In this document: positions 42,790 through 53,249 of the stretch, piece by piece
Layout: each line of letters begins with the position of its first letter
How positions within the stretch are numbered: the first letter of the stretch is position 1
Assembly (NCBI GenBank): GCA_964016985.1
Contig: OZ024828.1
Location: forward strand, 33,805,136-33,869,135
Reading direction: 5' to 3'
DNA: 64,000 nt
Source: Anodontia alba
Taxonomy: Eukaryota; Mollusca; Bivalvia; Lucinida; Lucinidae
The notes under the pieces: generated by a model
What the model was told of the DNA's origin: nothing
The model's database searches: none
The model's input: the letters and a program-made list of their open reading frames with translations, nothing else
Program-made: the position numbers and the translations under genes

Positions 42790-43600
42790 CATGTCCAAAG
42801 GCACATTGTCTGATGTTGCCACCTAAATGAGGAATATCTCTGTATTTTTGTTGGTGCAGGTTGCGCTGGCAAGCCGCATATATAGGAGTTGTGCTAATCA
42901 TACATCAAATACAGGAATTGTACAGAACCCAGCTTAAGGGGAAGTAACTATCAAGACTGTTGACATAGTAGTTGTGCATCTGATAATGAAAAGAATAGAA
43001 TAGAATGTTTAATTATCCAATATGGCCTCTTTTGGGTATACAATTAATGAGTGTTCACTTCTGTACCGATTTGGCCCTCAAATGAAATTATGCTTCAGCA
43101 AGTATGAGAATTCATCGTCAGGACATTAAAGGAGCAGCTTATAAAGAATTGATGTGTCCGGTCCTGGAGTAAGGCGGTTAGGTTTGGGACCCAGTGTGTA
43201 GTCAGGAAAAACTTGAAAGCAAGCATAAAGCACGCAGCTAGACTTGTAACACTTTCTAGTGATATGCTGTAGTCAAAATGTTGGAAAACTCATGATAATA
43301 GTAACTGTCAACAAAGTCTGTGGCACCTATTATTTGTGTACCTGTCAGAGGTGAATTTGACAGTTCAAAGTGATCCAAAACTCGGAAAATAGCTGGAGTC
43401 ATTTTTAGGTTAGTTCAATAAATCTTGATACCTATGCCATCATATGCGGCATAAGTATTTACTTGCAAATGCTGAAGCTGAATGACCTGCTAGCATTTTG
43501 AAAAGCTAATACCCGATTACTGTTTTCCCTTAAATATTGAGATACCTTATCATATTTGTCCTAATATTTTAACAGGTCCATTCACCTACCTGTTTCATGT
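42790..43600. other. Unassigned spacer
   Basis: 0.8 kb without a recognised gene or repeat, apart from a short ataga repeat near 42,990. Confidence 0.3.
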
Positions 43601-43646
43601 GTCCAAAGACTGCTGGGTGATGTGTCCAAAGACTGCTGGGTGAAAG

Positions 43647-43713
43647 GCAAACAGTGTAGATACAGATCAGGACACCACATTCTTTGGCATCTGATCTGGG
43701 TCTACACAGTTTG
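43647..43713. repeat. Family E hairpin
   Basis: gcaaacagtgtagatacaga and tgatctgggtctacacagtt. The flank gtgtccaaagactgctgggt is duplicated just upstream (43599-43641). Confidence 0.6.
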
Positions 43714-43737
43714 CTCAGACCTGTCTGTTGCAATTTT

Positions 43738-43998
43738 GCCTTATATCTTGAAGACTATTTGATGTATAAATGTCATACTTGGGATATTGGTTCCATGTGC
43801 CACTAAGATTGAACTCATTTTATGTAGGTCAGTATGACATATTTCATAGTCCAGTGATTTTGTCTTGTATCTTGAAGCCTGTTTGATGGATGAACATCTT
43901 TCTTGGGATACTGGTTCCATGTTACACCAAAATTGACATCACTGTATATATAGGTCAGTGTGATCTTTATTTGATGGTCCAGCAATTTTGATCTATTA
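43738..43998 (+). repeat. Tandem-core element T11, first part (about 125-bp units)
   Basis: tatcttgaagactatttgat, tgggatattggttccatgt and tatgtaggtcagtatgacat recur. The element resumes at 46,252 after 2.3 kb of nested insertions. Same family as 61.9-62.1 and 62.8-63.7 kb. Confidence 0.6.
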
Positions 43999-44029
43999 TA
44001 TGCCTGTTTGAAAAATGGCACATATAATG

Positions 44030-45075
44030 TTACGGGGTATGGATTCCATCCATCCGTAAACTTTTTCATTTCCGGCTAACTCCTCCTACAGTTTACATCC
44101 GATCAAGCTGAAACTTGGTATATAGTTAGACCATGATGTGGCGCAGCACATATTGTTTCAGAGTTACAGTCCACCAAATGTTTGCAGAGTTATGTCGCTT
44201 AGGAAACTTCTGTATTCTTTTCATTTCCGGTTAACTCCTCCTTCATTTTACATCCGATCAAGCTGAAACTTCATGTATTGTTAGACCATGATGTGGAGCA
44301 GCACATATAGTTTCGAGGTTACAGTCCACCGAAAAATTAGCAGAGTTATGCCCCTTTGAAAATTTCTGTAGACTTTTCATTTCCGGCTAACTCCTCCAAC
44401 AGTTTACATCCTATCAAACTGAAACTTGATTGTAGTTAGACCATGATGTTGAGCAGCGCATATTGTTTCAAGGTTACAGTCCACCAAATATTAGCAGAGT
44501 CATACCCCTTTGAAAATTTCTATTAATTTTTCGTTTCTGGCTAAATCCTCCTACAGTTCATATCCAATCAAGCTGAAACTTCATGTACAGTTAGACCATG
44601 ATGCGGAGCAGTGCATGTTGTTTCAAGGTACAGTCCACCAAATATTAGCAGAGTTATGCCCCTTTGAAAATTTCAGTAAACTTTTTGTTTCCGGCTAAAT
44701 CCTCCTACAGTTTACATCCTATCAAGCTGAAACTTGATTTGTAGTTAGACCATGATGTGGAGCAGTGCATATTGTTTCAAGGTTACAGTCCGCCAAATAT
44801 TAGCAGTTAAACCTCTTTGAATATTTCTGTTAATTTTTTGTTTCCGGCTAAATCCTCCTACAGTTTACATCCGATCAAGCTGAAACTTCATAAATAGATA
44901 CACGATGATGTGGAGCAGCGCATACTATTTCGAGGTTACAGTGTACCAAATATTTGCAGATTTATGCCCCTTTGAAAGTTTTTGTAAACTTTTTGCAGCA
45001 TATTGTTTAGAGGTAATAGTGTGCAAATTTTATTTTATAATAGGTATATTTTTTGCAAATAACTAAAGTTTTGGT
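44030..45075 (+). repeat. Tandem-core element T12 (about 155-bp units)
   Basis: Six units marked by catttccggctaactcctcc, tgatcaagctgaaacttcat-like, taccatgatgtggagcagcg-like and gcagagttatgcccctttga, near 44067, 44222, 44380, 44531, 44690 and 44841. A stray unit piece lies at 45,935-45,965. Confidence 0.72.
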
Positions 45076-45290
45076 CATTTGAGCAAGATATGATTTTTTT
45101 TTTTAACATCTTCTTTTATTGGATTTGCAAGGAAAGGTTGCCATTATTAAATCTTTATAAATACATAATTCTTTTTGGATTTTTTTTTTTTTTTTTTTTT
45201 TAATACTCTTCTGATTTGGCCCCCTTGAAGAACAAAAATAAAAACAGTATCAAACAAGTTAAAGGGTTACAAAACAGTTTCTTGCAGCAA

Positions 45291-45890
45291 TTTTTTTTTT
45301 TTTTTTTTTTGGTTGTTTATTTTTGTTTTGTTATTGTTTGGTCTGATATTGAAATATAGGAATCAGCCAAAGGCTCATATCATATCATCATCATAATCGG
45401 AAATTTGATTAACATGCAGGTACAGGGGCAATATCCACACCAGTGGGCCCCCTTTCAGATAATTGGCTTGCTGCACGCATGGCAGATCTCACACCAGATC
45501 TCCAGGTACGTCTATCATGAGGGTTGATAGCCGAGAGCTTCCACTCTCTGCAATCCCTCTCTGTCAGCGCAGCTTCCATGTCATTTTGGGCCTCCCAGGC
45601 CCATGCTTTCCAACAACCTGTATGTCAAAGGCTGTCTTGATTGCACCACTGGAGGGTTCCACATGTCCATACCATCGAAGTCTTGTCTCCTTCAGAATGA
45701 GGTCCAGATCCTCAATGCCAAGCCGCACAAGTAGCTCATTGGACCTGGTGGTGACAATGTCTTGTGGCCTGACATTGCAGATCTGTCTGATCATTGCCCT
45801 GTCATTTCGCTGCAGACACTGGAATATAAGCTTATAATATAGCCACACTTCTGTGGTGTGTCCTCTGTCAGAAAGCACTTCTCCCTAGAA
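45291..45890 (-). mobile_element. LINE (non-LTR retrotransposon) 3' end, 5'-truncated
   Basis: Minus strand: C-terminal coding region, short 3' untranslated region (45312-45408) and an A tail seen as T tract 45291-45311. Probable short target duplication gcagcaa at 45284-45290 and 45891-45897. Inserted in or beside T12. Confidence 0.75.
45409..45878 (-). pseudogene. LINE ORF2 C-terminus, frameshifted
   Basis: Residues downstream of the reverse transcriptase domain of a non-LTR polyprotein. Typical words are LQRNDRAMIRQICN, ETRLRWYGHVE and GKHGPGRPKMTWK. The first frame stops at 45564. A one-base shift near 45562-45566 restores similarity (TERDCREWKLSA … RRTWRSGVRSAMRAA) to the natural stop at 45409-45411. 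The reverse transcriptase and endonuclease domains are absent. The opposite-strand frame here is a shadow. Confidence 0.8.
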
Positions 45891-45966
45891 GCAGCAAACT
45901 TCTCCCTATTTTCCCTTAATTTTGTCTTTGTAATTCCACTTACAGTTTATATCCGGAGTACTGAAT

Positions 45967-46251
45967 TATACAGTCCAGACCTGGCCCCAAGTGATTATTA
46001 TCTGTTTCGAAATTTGAAGTCCCACTTGCATGGAATGAGATTTCGGGACGATGATGAGCTCAAGGCTGCTACAGAGGCTTGGTTTGAGGACCAAATAGAC
46101 GACTTTTATTTCAAAGGCATAGATTGCATAAAAGAAAAGTGGGCCAAATGCATTGAAGTAAAGGGGGATTATATTGAAAAATAATGTTGAAACCAGCTTC
46201 CAATCTGTGAGTTCAACCCCGAGTTCTACGAACTTATTGAACTCCCCTCGT
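45967..46251 (+). pseudogene. Mariner transposase C-terminal fragment with 3' end
   Basis: Encodes YSPDLAPSDYYLFRNLKSHL and on to a stop at 46184, covering only the third catalytic aspartate and the C-terminus. The 3' end runs to cttattgaactcccctcgta at 46251. The helix-turn-helix and first two aspartates are missing. It belongs to a different mariner subfamily from the 15.4-kb copy, judging by different C-terminal residues and different terminal repeat. Confidence 0.85.
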
Positions 46252-46400
46252 ATCTATTTGATTGATGAACATCATACTTGGGATATTGGTCCATTGAAAC
46301 ACTAAAATTGACCTAATAATATATGTTGGTCAATGTGACCTATATTTTGCAGTCAGGTGATTTTGCCTTGTATCTTGATTAATACAAAATGTCTCTGGCA
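46252..46400 (+). repeat. Tandem-core element T11, resumed
   Basis: tgatgaacatcatacttggg, gtcaatgtgacctatatttt, then ggcaggtgagctacaaagtc, apparently the 3' end. Confidence 0.5.
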
Positions 46401-46746
46401 GGTGAGCTACAAAGTCCTGTGACAGCTCTTATGGACTGAATTATAGCCTCTTTTTGATTTTCTTTTTGATTTTCATGGATTTCCACTTTGCATAAGATTA
46501 CCTAAAAAGCTACTGTTTAGTATACCATTAGAATTTGATATTTCCGCTATTTTGGTTAAGGCTAGGATAGGATGGGTTATACCGTTATACTGTCTTTGCT
46601 ATCAATAAAGTTATTCCCTATTATTAACCCATTTATGTTGAGTGGACTCTTCTACCACAATGCTTTGGATGAGTCGATTTCCAGTAGCAGGGTTTCTGGT
46701 TATTTTTTGTGTGTGTGTGTTTTATAGAAATACCTATAATTAATGA

Positions 46747-46810
46747 AATAGTGTAGGCCCTGATCAGATGCCACATTCTGCTGCATCTGATCTGGTTCTG
46801 CTCTGTTTGC
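46747..46810. repeat. Family E hairpin
   Basis: aatagtgtaggccctgatca and catctgatctggttctgctc, centre gatgccacattctgctgcatc. Confidence 0.55.
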
Positions 46811-47122
46811 AGTTACCTCTTTGAAGATTACCTGCCTAAAATGGGTTATGAAGTATTACACTTTTGGTACTTACCTTTATATAAAAAATCCCAAAAAAAA
46901 ACAAACTTTGTAAGAGCAAAAAAAAATAAAAAAATAAAAAAAAACACCTTTATATATAAAAAAAACGTTACTTTTTCTGTTATTATTTAGGGCTCTGAAA
47001 ATGGCTTGACCATCAAAAACCAGCAGCCTAGTATGTTTTTCTGTTGTACTTAGAGAGATGTGTTCATTTTTTGGAAAATAAACTTTGATATCCATAGCTA
47101 AAAATTAGAACTGGTCAGCCAA

Positions 47123-47352
47123 GCCTCAAGGTAAAAAACATTTTTCATGCTCAACTCAGCTGAGCATGAAAGTTATGTGTCCTGCAAATAAATCTCAAAT
47201 CACTAACAATTGCAAATTCTTTCTTGCTAAACATACTGAGCATAAAAATTCACTGCAAAAAAAAATATTGTTGGCATTTTCATATTTTTATTTGCAGAGA
47301 AAATTTCATGCTCAACTGAATTGAGCATGAAAAACGTTTAATAACCTCAGGG
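47123..47352. mobile_element. K-family MITE (tttttcatgctcaactcagc)
   Basis: Ends cctcaaggtaaaaaac and a complement near taataacctcag. tcatgctcaactcagctgag plus agcatga is a palindrome near the left end, and aatttcatgctcaactgaat near the right. Second copy at 56.2 kb. Confidence 0.65.
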
Positions 47353-47568
47353 CCTGGTGTCAGTACACTGGCTGGATTGACATTTTTTATCCGAAAGGAT
47401 ACCTTGTCACTTTACATACTTGTCTTAAAATGTGAAAGTTTAGTTTAATTACTTGATGTGTCTCAATCAAAGTACTGACAGCAGTGGTGGGTTGATTGTC
47501 TTTGAGTGTAGGCTGGGACTTCAGATTTCAGACTGTTTCTTTTAATCCTTAACTTCCTGTAATTTAAG

Positions 47569-47633
47569 AAAACTGTGCAGAACCTGATCAGCTGCTGCAT
47601 TCTGAGGCATCTGATCTGGGTCTGCACTGTTTG
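47569..47633. repeat. Family E hairpin
   Basis: aactgtgcagaacctgatca and catctgatctgggtctgcac. Confidence 0.55.
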
Positions 47634-47944
47634 CCAATGTCCCAGTCCCGGTTTTACAGATAACCCTCTTTACATGACACTCTGACTTCACAATTAAAAG
47701 AAAAAGGGCGGCTTAGTAACTGTTATCTGGATTTCGTACAAACATGCGATTTGATTGCATTGGTAGACAACAACCTTAAGGAAAATTTTGTTATATGAAT
47801 ACTATGGCCGGATTGTAAATAGTTGACCTAAAAACTGCTGAATGAGTTGAAAATGGTGTAGACCATGATTAGACATCAAACTAAGTGAGGCCTGTCTATC
47901 CAAGTACTTTGGGTAAATAAAGAATCATTTTGTATATCTGCAGA

Positions 47945-48036
47945 GTGACAGTTTTAAGGGCTTACAGTGAGTCTTGGACTCCCTGTCACATCCCAAAAAC
48001 AGTCATAAGATAACTGAAATATTATTGGAAGTGGCA
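47945..48036 (+). repeat. SINE S2 3'-tail remnant
   Basis: cttacagtgagtcttggact, ccctgtcacatccc and aactgaaatattattggaag align with the S2 3' body at 33,920-34,005. No head. Confidence 0.5.
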
Positions 48037-48942
48037 TTAATCCTTACAGTGCTAAACATGACTATTGTCATTTTGGAGGGGTATGCCAACTCTAAAGCCT
48101 GTCATACTTACTATACACCAGATGCAACCATTCAAAGCAAGTGCTCCCATACAAGTTGGAACCTACATTCACACAAACAGGCTGCTCTTCATTAGAAAGA
48201 CAGGTGCTAGATTTTTACTCACATTATTAAAGACTGAGTATACCAAATTTCAAGCTTTCAGCAATTTCTGCAACCACTTTCTCAGTTTTATCAAGGCTTT
48301 CTGGAAAAAACACCCATATTACCCAAATCATTTCCAGTGAAGAAGAAGAAGGAACATCAATAGAACCTAGATATGTCACCCATTTCTTTCTGAATAGCAC
48401 ACAGTAAGCGCTGATCTCTTCTTGATTTTTTTTTTTTAAGTATCTTAAAGGGTTCTTGGTTGCCACTTGACTGTCATGTGACTGGAAGTTGTGTGATTGT
48501 TACATCTCTCAAGTAAAATGCCCAAATACTGTTGGCAAAATAAGTGTGAAAATGCATCAGAATTGAGGCAAAATCAAAGGAGAGCTGGCCTCGGTGACTC
48601 AGTTGGATGCGCCGTCCGACTGGAGACCAGGAGGTCGCAGGTTCAACCCCCACCGAGGTCGGCAACATTCTTTCGTGGAGATTGATCATGAAATATTTTC
48701 TGTGGTCATTCTATCCCATCAGCTGATTCACGAAGGGCAGTTGTCAGTTTCTGGCGAAAGAATGTGCACAATACTGGTTAACTGCTTAGAGGACTAAGCC
48801 TGCCCAGTAAACATGTGGTTAAGTAAACTGACCGCGCTCGACATGACCCCATTGGGTTGACTGGGCCATAAAACCAACACAAACAAACAAAATCAAAGGA
48901 GTAATAGCTTCTCAAGTAGGGATACCCGCTTTAAAAGGCTTG
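48037..48942 (-). mobile_element. M2 MITE, old copy, split by a SINE
   Basis: Reverse-orientation relative of the 58.6-61.5 kb elements. Begins TTAATCCTTACAGTG and shares gtcatacttactatacacca, atgcaaccattcaaagcaag, aatcatttccagtgaagaa and tgactgtcatgtgact. It continues after the SINE with gtaatagcttctcaagtagg and loses its last 40 bp at the M4 element. It is clearly diverged and so much older than the array copies. Confidence 0.8.
48583..48888 (+). mobile_element. tRNA-derived SINE, family S1
   Basis: Box A gactcagttgg and box B ggttcaacccc, same body as 4918-5226, tail (aaac)n. Perfect 13-bp duplication aaaatcaaaggag at 48570-48582 and 48889-48901. Confidence 0.93.
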
Positions 48943-49184
48943 GGCCCAGTTGTTCAAAAGCATCATTAGCTTAACAAGCTCATTAGTGGTCAAAATGTTA
49001 ACTGTTCTAGTAAGTACAATACCTAATTCACAGGTATTTTTGCTGAAAAATGTGAGTAGCTTTTGCAAATGGAAAAGCTACTCACAGTTTTTCACTAAAA
49101 ATATTAGCTTATATGCCATATTTAAGGATCAAAGTTTTAACGATACCTTAACTAATGGCATCATTAGTTTTGAACAATGGGCCC
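48941..49184. mobile_element. M4 MITE with complete hairpin core
   Basis: tgggcccagttgttcaaaag and gttttgaacaatgggccc. The centre tgtgagtagcttttgcaaat pairs with ggaaaagctactcaca. Confidence 0.8.
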
Positions 49185-49448
49185 TGATCTCCAATTTATG
49201 CCACCATCTAAGGGTTAATCTACACACACAGCCGCCACCACAAATGGGCACAGAGTCATTATATTGTTTCTGTTTTGGAACTAGATTATAACTAGAACTG
49301 TAACTGACAAGTCATTGACCTGTTGGGTACTATAATTTGTCCAATGCTATCATCAGCAATTTAGCATGGGAAGTTACACCGTATTTACCAAAAATATTCA
49401 GGCAGAAATATAAGCCCAGATCAAACTGCTCATAATCCAGAAGTAAAC

Positions 49449-49557
49449 GCTTATCCCAATGTATAATGAATAAATTCTCCCACACTATATATTGGAAGAG
49501 TCCATTCTCAATTTTAGGTACACAAGCCATCTCATCTGGATCTACACTGTTTGCCAT
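49449..49557 (-). repeat. M3 fragment fused to an E right arm
   Basis: ctcccacactatatattgga, caattttaggtac (M3), then directly ctcatctggatctacactgt ttgcc (E/M1 type). A chimera by deletion or recombination. Confidence 0.55.
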
Positions 49558-49639
49558 TCTGTTTTTGCTGTCAGACTGAATACCATTTTTGCATCAGTGG
49601 ACATGTCTAAATTAAAGGATGGGAGAGTCAACTACAGAA

Positions 49640-49845
49640 ACTAAGGGATGAAAGGATTAAGTTGTCAAGAGAGAAAAAAAAAATACATGAAATGTCAAGC
49701 CTTACTTAAATACTTCTCTGAAGAATAATAAAAAAAGTTGTGTGCTGCTGTCATGATTGGCACTTTAGAGTTTAATTTGTTCAGCTAGCAGAAGATTCAC
49801 ATGAAATGTCAAGCCTTGCTTTCTCAAAAAAATATTAATAAAACT
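49640..49845. repeat. D-family fragments
   Basis: gaaatgtcaagccttactta, gctgctgtcatgattggcac and agaagattcacatgaaatgt are pieces of D-type arms and cores in direct order. Confidence 0.45.
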
Positions 49846-49970
49846 GTTGACTCTAAGTATATTTACTCTAAGTATTCAGACACCTCAAGTCTTTACTATA
49901 TACTTATTCTAGAATTTGAACAAGTACAATTTACTACTCGAGGTTGTTTTTAAAAATTGCTGGATGAGTG

Positions 49971-50040
49971 GTAAACAATATAGACCCTGATGAGGTGCCA
50001 CATTATGCCACATCTCATCTGGGTCTGCAACACTGTTTGC
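49971..50040. repeat. Family E hairpin
   Basis: gtaaacaatatagaccctga and catctcatctgggtctgcaa, cactgtttgc. Confidence 0.6.
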
Positions 50041-50362
50041 TCAGGCCTGTCTGTCTGAATACATACAGTAAATACAGTATTCTTAAAAGAACTTTGTCTG
50101 CTTCTGTAGTGATTGTCACTTTCAGGGTCAAGTTGTGCAGGTATTTAGGGTAATAATGGTATACAGTATTAGGATAATGTTTTATTGGCTAGTCCTGACA
50201 TATCTGGACCAAAGTGTCAGATCCTATTGCCCTCCTAATAAGTTGTGCAGCTTCCAAGAATTGATCACTAGGATAATCCAAATGAATCAAAACAAAAACA
50301 GACTACTAGTAATCAGGCTTTTCTTTCAACCAAATACTGATAGTCCTCTTACTTCTCCATGT

Positions 50363-50435
50363 AAACATATGTTGTGGGTACTCATTAGAAGTGCCTCACT
50401 GAGGCACTTCTAATGAGTACCCACAACATATGTTT
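50363..50435. repeat. Family C hairpin, perfect 36-bp stem
   Basis: aaacatatgttgtgggtact … gtgcctca, one loop base, then the exact complement. This is the least diverged copy of the family in the window. Confidence 0.92.
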
Positions 50436-50489
50436 TTGTGAAGAAAATAAGAGAATTGTGTATATGGTTACCCTCCCTATTGTAAGAAC

Positions 50490-50660
50490 TATGTTTTAAC
50501 ATATGCCCCCAGCAAAGACTCTGACCAGCCTGTTTCTCCTTGCAGTCTGATCAAAGTCTTCAATAGCAACCTGTGGATAGCCAAAGCTTCTAGGCTTCTT
50601 CAGGTCAACAGTGAAGACTGATCAGACTATACCAGTGTAAAAGCAGGTCTGATCAAGCCT
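50490..50660. repeat. Family J palindromic repeat
   Basis: gatcaaagtcttcaatagca and cagtgaagactgatcagact, with ggatagccaaagcttctagg between. Confidence 0.4.
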
Positions 50661-50689
50661 TTGCTGATTGCATATGTCGCCCCTTTGTT

Positions 50690-51510
50690 CTTAATTAAAG
50701 AACATCTCTTGAACTGTTCTGGAACATTAAGAACAATTCTTGAACTGTTCATAAACTGTTCATTATCTGTGTTCCAGAACAAATGTTCTTGCAGTGTTCC
50801 AGAACATGCTCGAGAACTAATGAAGAACATTTTAGGAACGTTAAAAATGTCTGGAAATGTTCTTTGAAAGTGCAAGAACAAAAAAATAGAACAGTTCCAG
50901 AAATTTCAGTTAGAACAAATGTTCCTAAACTGTTCTTGAGTCCTTTCTAGTACAAATGAAGAACATCTTAATAAACAGGGTGGCCACGCACTCTGGAAAA
51001 CAGGGAAAACAGGGAAAATGGTGGGAAAAAAATCTGTGCAGGGAAAAATCAGGGAATTTGAAATTTTGCTGAAAATAGGGAAAAATCAGGGAATTTAAAA
51101 AAATCTTATCTTTGTAAGGTCAAAATATTCAAATTTTATAGCTGTTCAGATGTGGCTACTGGTGGTTTCTTTCTGCCATATGCTTAAAATACCTGCTGAT
51201 CTAATCTTACTTGAAGGTGGAGTACTTGTTAGGTGGAGTACTTGTTTGTACATCATATTTTAGATAAATTTTCATCTAACTAAGAATATTGTGACAGCAT
51301 TGTGTATAAACATGTCACTTGACAGCATTTGAATCAGTATATGACTTCTAAAAGTAGGGGCCATTGCAATAATATTAAGGTTTTTAATCAGGGAAAATCA
51401 AATCAAGGGAATTTGATTGCTAAAAATGTGTGGCCAGCCTGATAAAGCTTTAATCAGAACAAATGTTCTTGAACAGTTCTTAAATCCTTTCAAGAACAAA
51501 GGAAGAACAT
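50690..51510. repeat. GAAC/GTTC palindromic repeat, split by a DNA transposon
   Basis: Dense gttccagaacaaatgttct-type words on both strands (50690-50975 and 51455-51510). The right part continues the left part (taatgaagaacat / aaaggaagaacatgtt). Minus and plus frames here are by-products. Confidence 0.65.
50976..51441 (+). mobile_element. CAGGGTGGCC-ended MITE (hAT-like)
   Basis: Inverted ends cagggtggccacgcac and tgtgtggccagcctg. Interior repeats agggaaaatcagggaattt. The direct repeat ataaa adjoins both ends (50971-50975, 51442-51446); no clear 8-bp duplication. hAT assignment rests on the ends only. Confidence 0.65.
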
Positions 51511-51519
51511 GTTAAGACT

Positions 51520-51906
51520 ACTGGATTTGCACATTTTGCTCAGCTTTCTGGGTAAAAATTTCAGCAGATGACTTTGTGAAATATTTCCCCAAAAATAATA
51601 TTTGATATTTCATGCACATTGTCTCCTTACTTCTATTTTTCCCAGAAAATAAGCTTTGGCATTTCATACAAGTTGACATTAATTTTTTCCAGAAAATAAG
51701 CTTTGACATTTTGTGCAAATCATTCTCCTTAGGAGACATCCTTAGGAGACAATTTGTATGAAATGTCAAAGCTTATTTCTAGGAAAAATAAGAACTAAGG
51801 AGACAATGTGCATTAAATGTCAAGCCTATTTTCTGGGGAAAATAAGAAAAAATATTTCAAAATGTCATCTGCCGAAATTTTTACCCATTGTGCTAAGCAT
51901 CAATAA
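51520..51906. mobile_element. D-family MITE, expanded by internal duplications
   Basis: Left ctttctgggtaaaaatttca, right tgtcatctgccgaaattttt. The core unit (ccagaaaataagctttgaca, gtctcc) is repeated two to three times with both orientations, giving about twice the usual length. Confidence 0.65.
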
Positions 51907-52085
51907 TGGAGTTTGTGATTTTGTAGAAGTTACCTCCTTGTGATAAATGATGTCTATGCTTCAGTAAAAGCACTTGCTTGTGGTCCTGTTGTGATCAAAT
52001 CATGTGAAATGAATAAAGCAAGTGATACATGAAATGGTTGGTGTCTGCCGTATTTAACCTGAATATTTAGACAGACAACACTGAG

Positions 52086-52146
52086 CAAGCAGCATAGACC
52101 CAGATCAGATGCCACAGAACATCTGATGAGGGTCTAAACTGTTTGC
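52086..52146. repeat. Family E hairpin, short loop
   Basis: gcaagcagcatagacccaga and gagggtctaaactgtttgcc. Confidence 0.5.
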
Positions 52147-52225
52147 CACCCATATGGTAGTTTTCCATACAAATGAACAGGTACTAAATTGGAAGGTCAA
52201 AGTTTAGGACAGGTATGGTAAGTAG

Positions 52226-52400
52226 TTAACCCTTGTCTTGCTGAATAAATTAAGATGCCATGCCCATTTCTAATTTTCAGCCAATCAGATTACTTGATCC
52301 AGATTGATCCAGATCCAGATTCAGAAGCCAACTGATCTGGATCTACACTGTTTGCAAAGGCAGGACAAAATTTTATCCAATTCAGCAGGGCTAGCGTTAA
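52226..52400 (-). mobile_element. M1 MITE, shortened
   Basis: TTAACCCTTGTCTTGCTGAA and aattcagcagggctagcgtt aa. The left arm of the hairpin core is deleted. Confidence 0.82.
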
Positions 52401-52499
52401 GGTGTTTGAATTTTTAGGGTAAATAAAGAAATAGAATAGTAAATGAATTACATGATTAACTTCATGAGACAATGGATCTTCAGGGCATATGTGGCCAGC

Positions 52500-52550
52500 A
52501 AGGGCCCTGGCCAGTCTGCACATTTGTGCAGACTGGTCAGGGCTTTTACT
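52500..52550. repeat. Palindrome (ccctggccagtctgcac)
   Basis: gccctggccagtctgcacat and tgtgcagactggtcagggct form a stem of about 20 bp. A related stem is at 58.09 kb. Confidence 0.7.
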
Positions 52551-52776
52551 GTCCACCCTTAGAACAATTAAATACTCTAGAATGTTTTGATGAGCAGCAA
52601 AAGGCTCTGACAGGTCTGTGCATTTGTCAGTCCAACTTAGTCTTAGTCTTCAGTGTACTGATTAGCTTTAACAAGGTCTTTTCCCATGGCATGGCATGTA
52701 ATTGAAGTCTGTGTCTGTTGAAGCATTTTTGACCAAGTATTTCATCTAATGCAGGTGTGCCTTTTAGTGTGCTGGA

Positions 52777-52958
52777 TTTATCCTTGTCTTGCTGAGCCCA
52801 GATATGCCCCACCTTTGCAAACAGTGTAGATCCAGATCAGTTGGCTTCTGAAGAAGCCAACTGATCTGGATCGGCACTGTATGTCATTCGATATGTGGAT
52901 TTGTATCAACAATTTTGATCAAGTAATCTGATTGGCTGACAATTATGTCAAGGGTTAA
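52777..52958 (+). mobile_element. M1 MITE, ends degraded
   Basis: tttatccttgtcttgctgag, intact hairpin gatccagatcagttggcttc, right end lost its ttcagcag and joins caagggttaa directly. Confidence 0.75.
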
Positions 52959-53249
52959 TCACTTCCATATTCTTTGAGCAGGACCCTGGCTCTGGTTAAT
53001 GTTCAAGCACTCATAATAATATAGAGACTGACTAGCAGTCCTTGAGGCAGGACTTGAGTGTGTCTTTCTCAGGTCAGGTAAAACCTTCACAAGTTTGAAG
53101 ACAGTGTCTTGATTAACTGAAAAATTGCTGGAACTTTAAACCTCAACTTATATCAAAAACTCTTCAGGCTATCTAAAATCTGCTTGAACCTGAGTTTCCT
53201 TAGGACCTTAATTTACTTTGGTTTTTCATGTTACTGCCTTATGTTCATA

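Noticed and set aside
45463..45837. Plus-strand 124-codon frame
   Set aside because: Antisense of the LINE C-terminal region, whose minus-strand translation has recognisable motifs.
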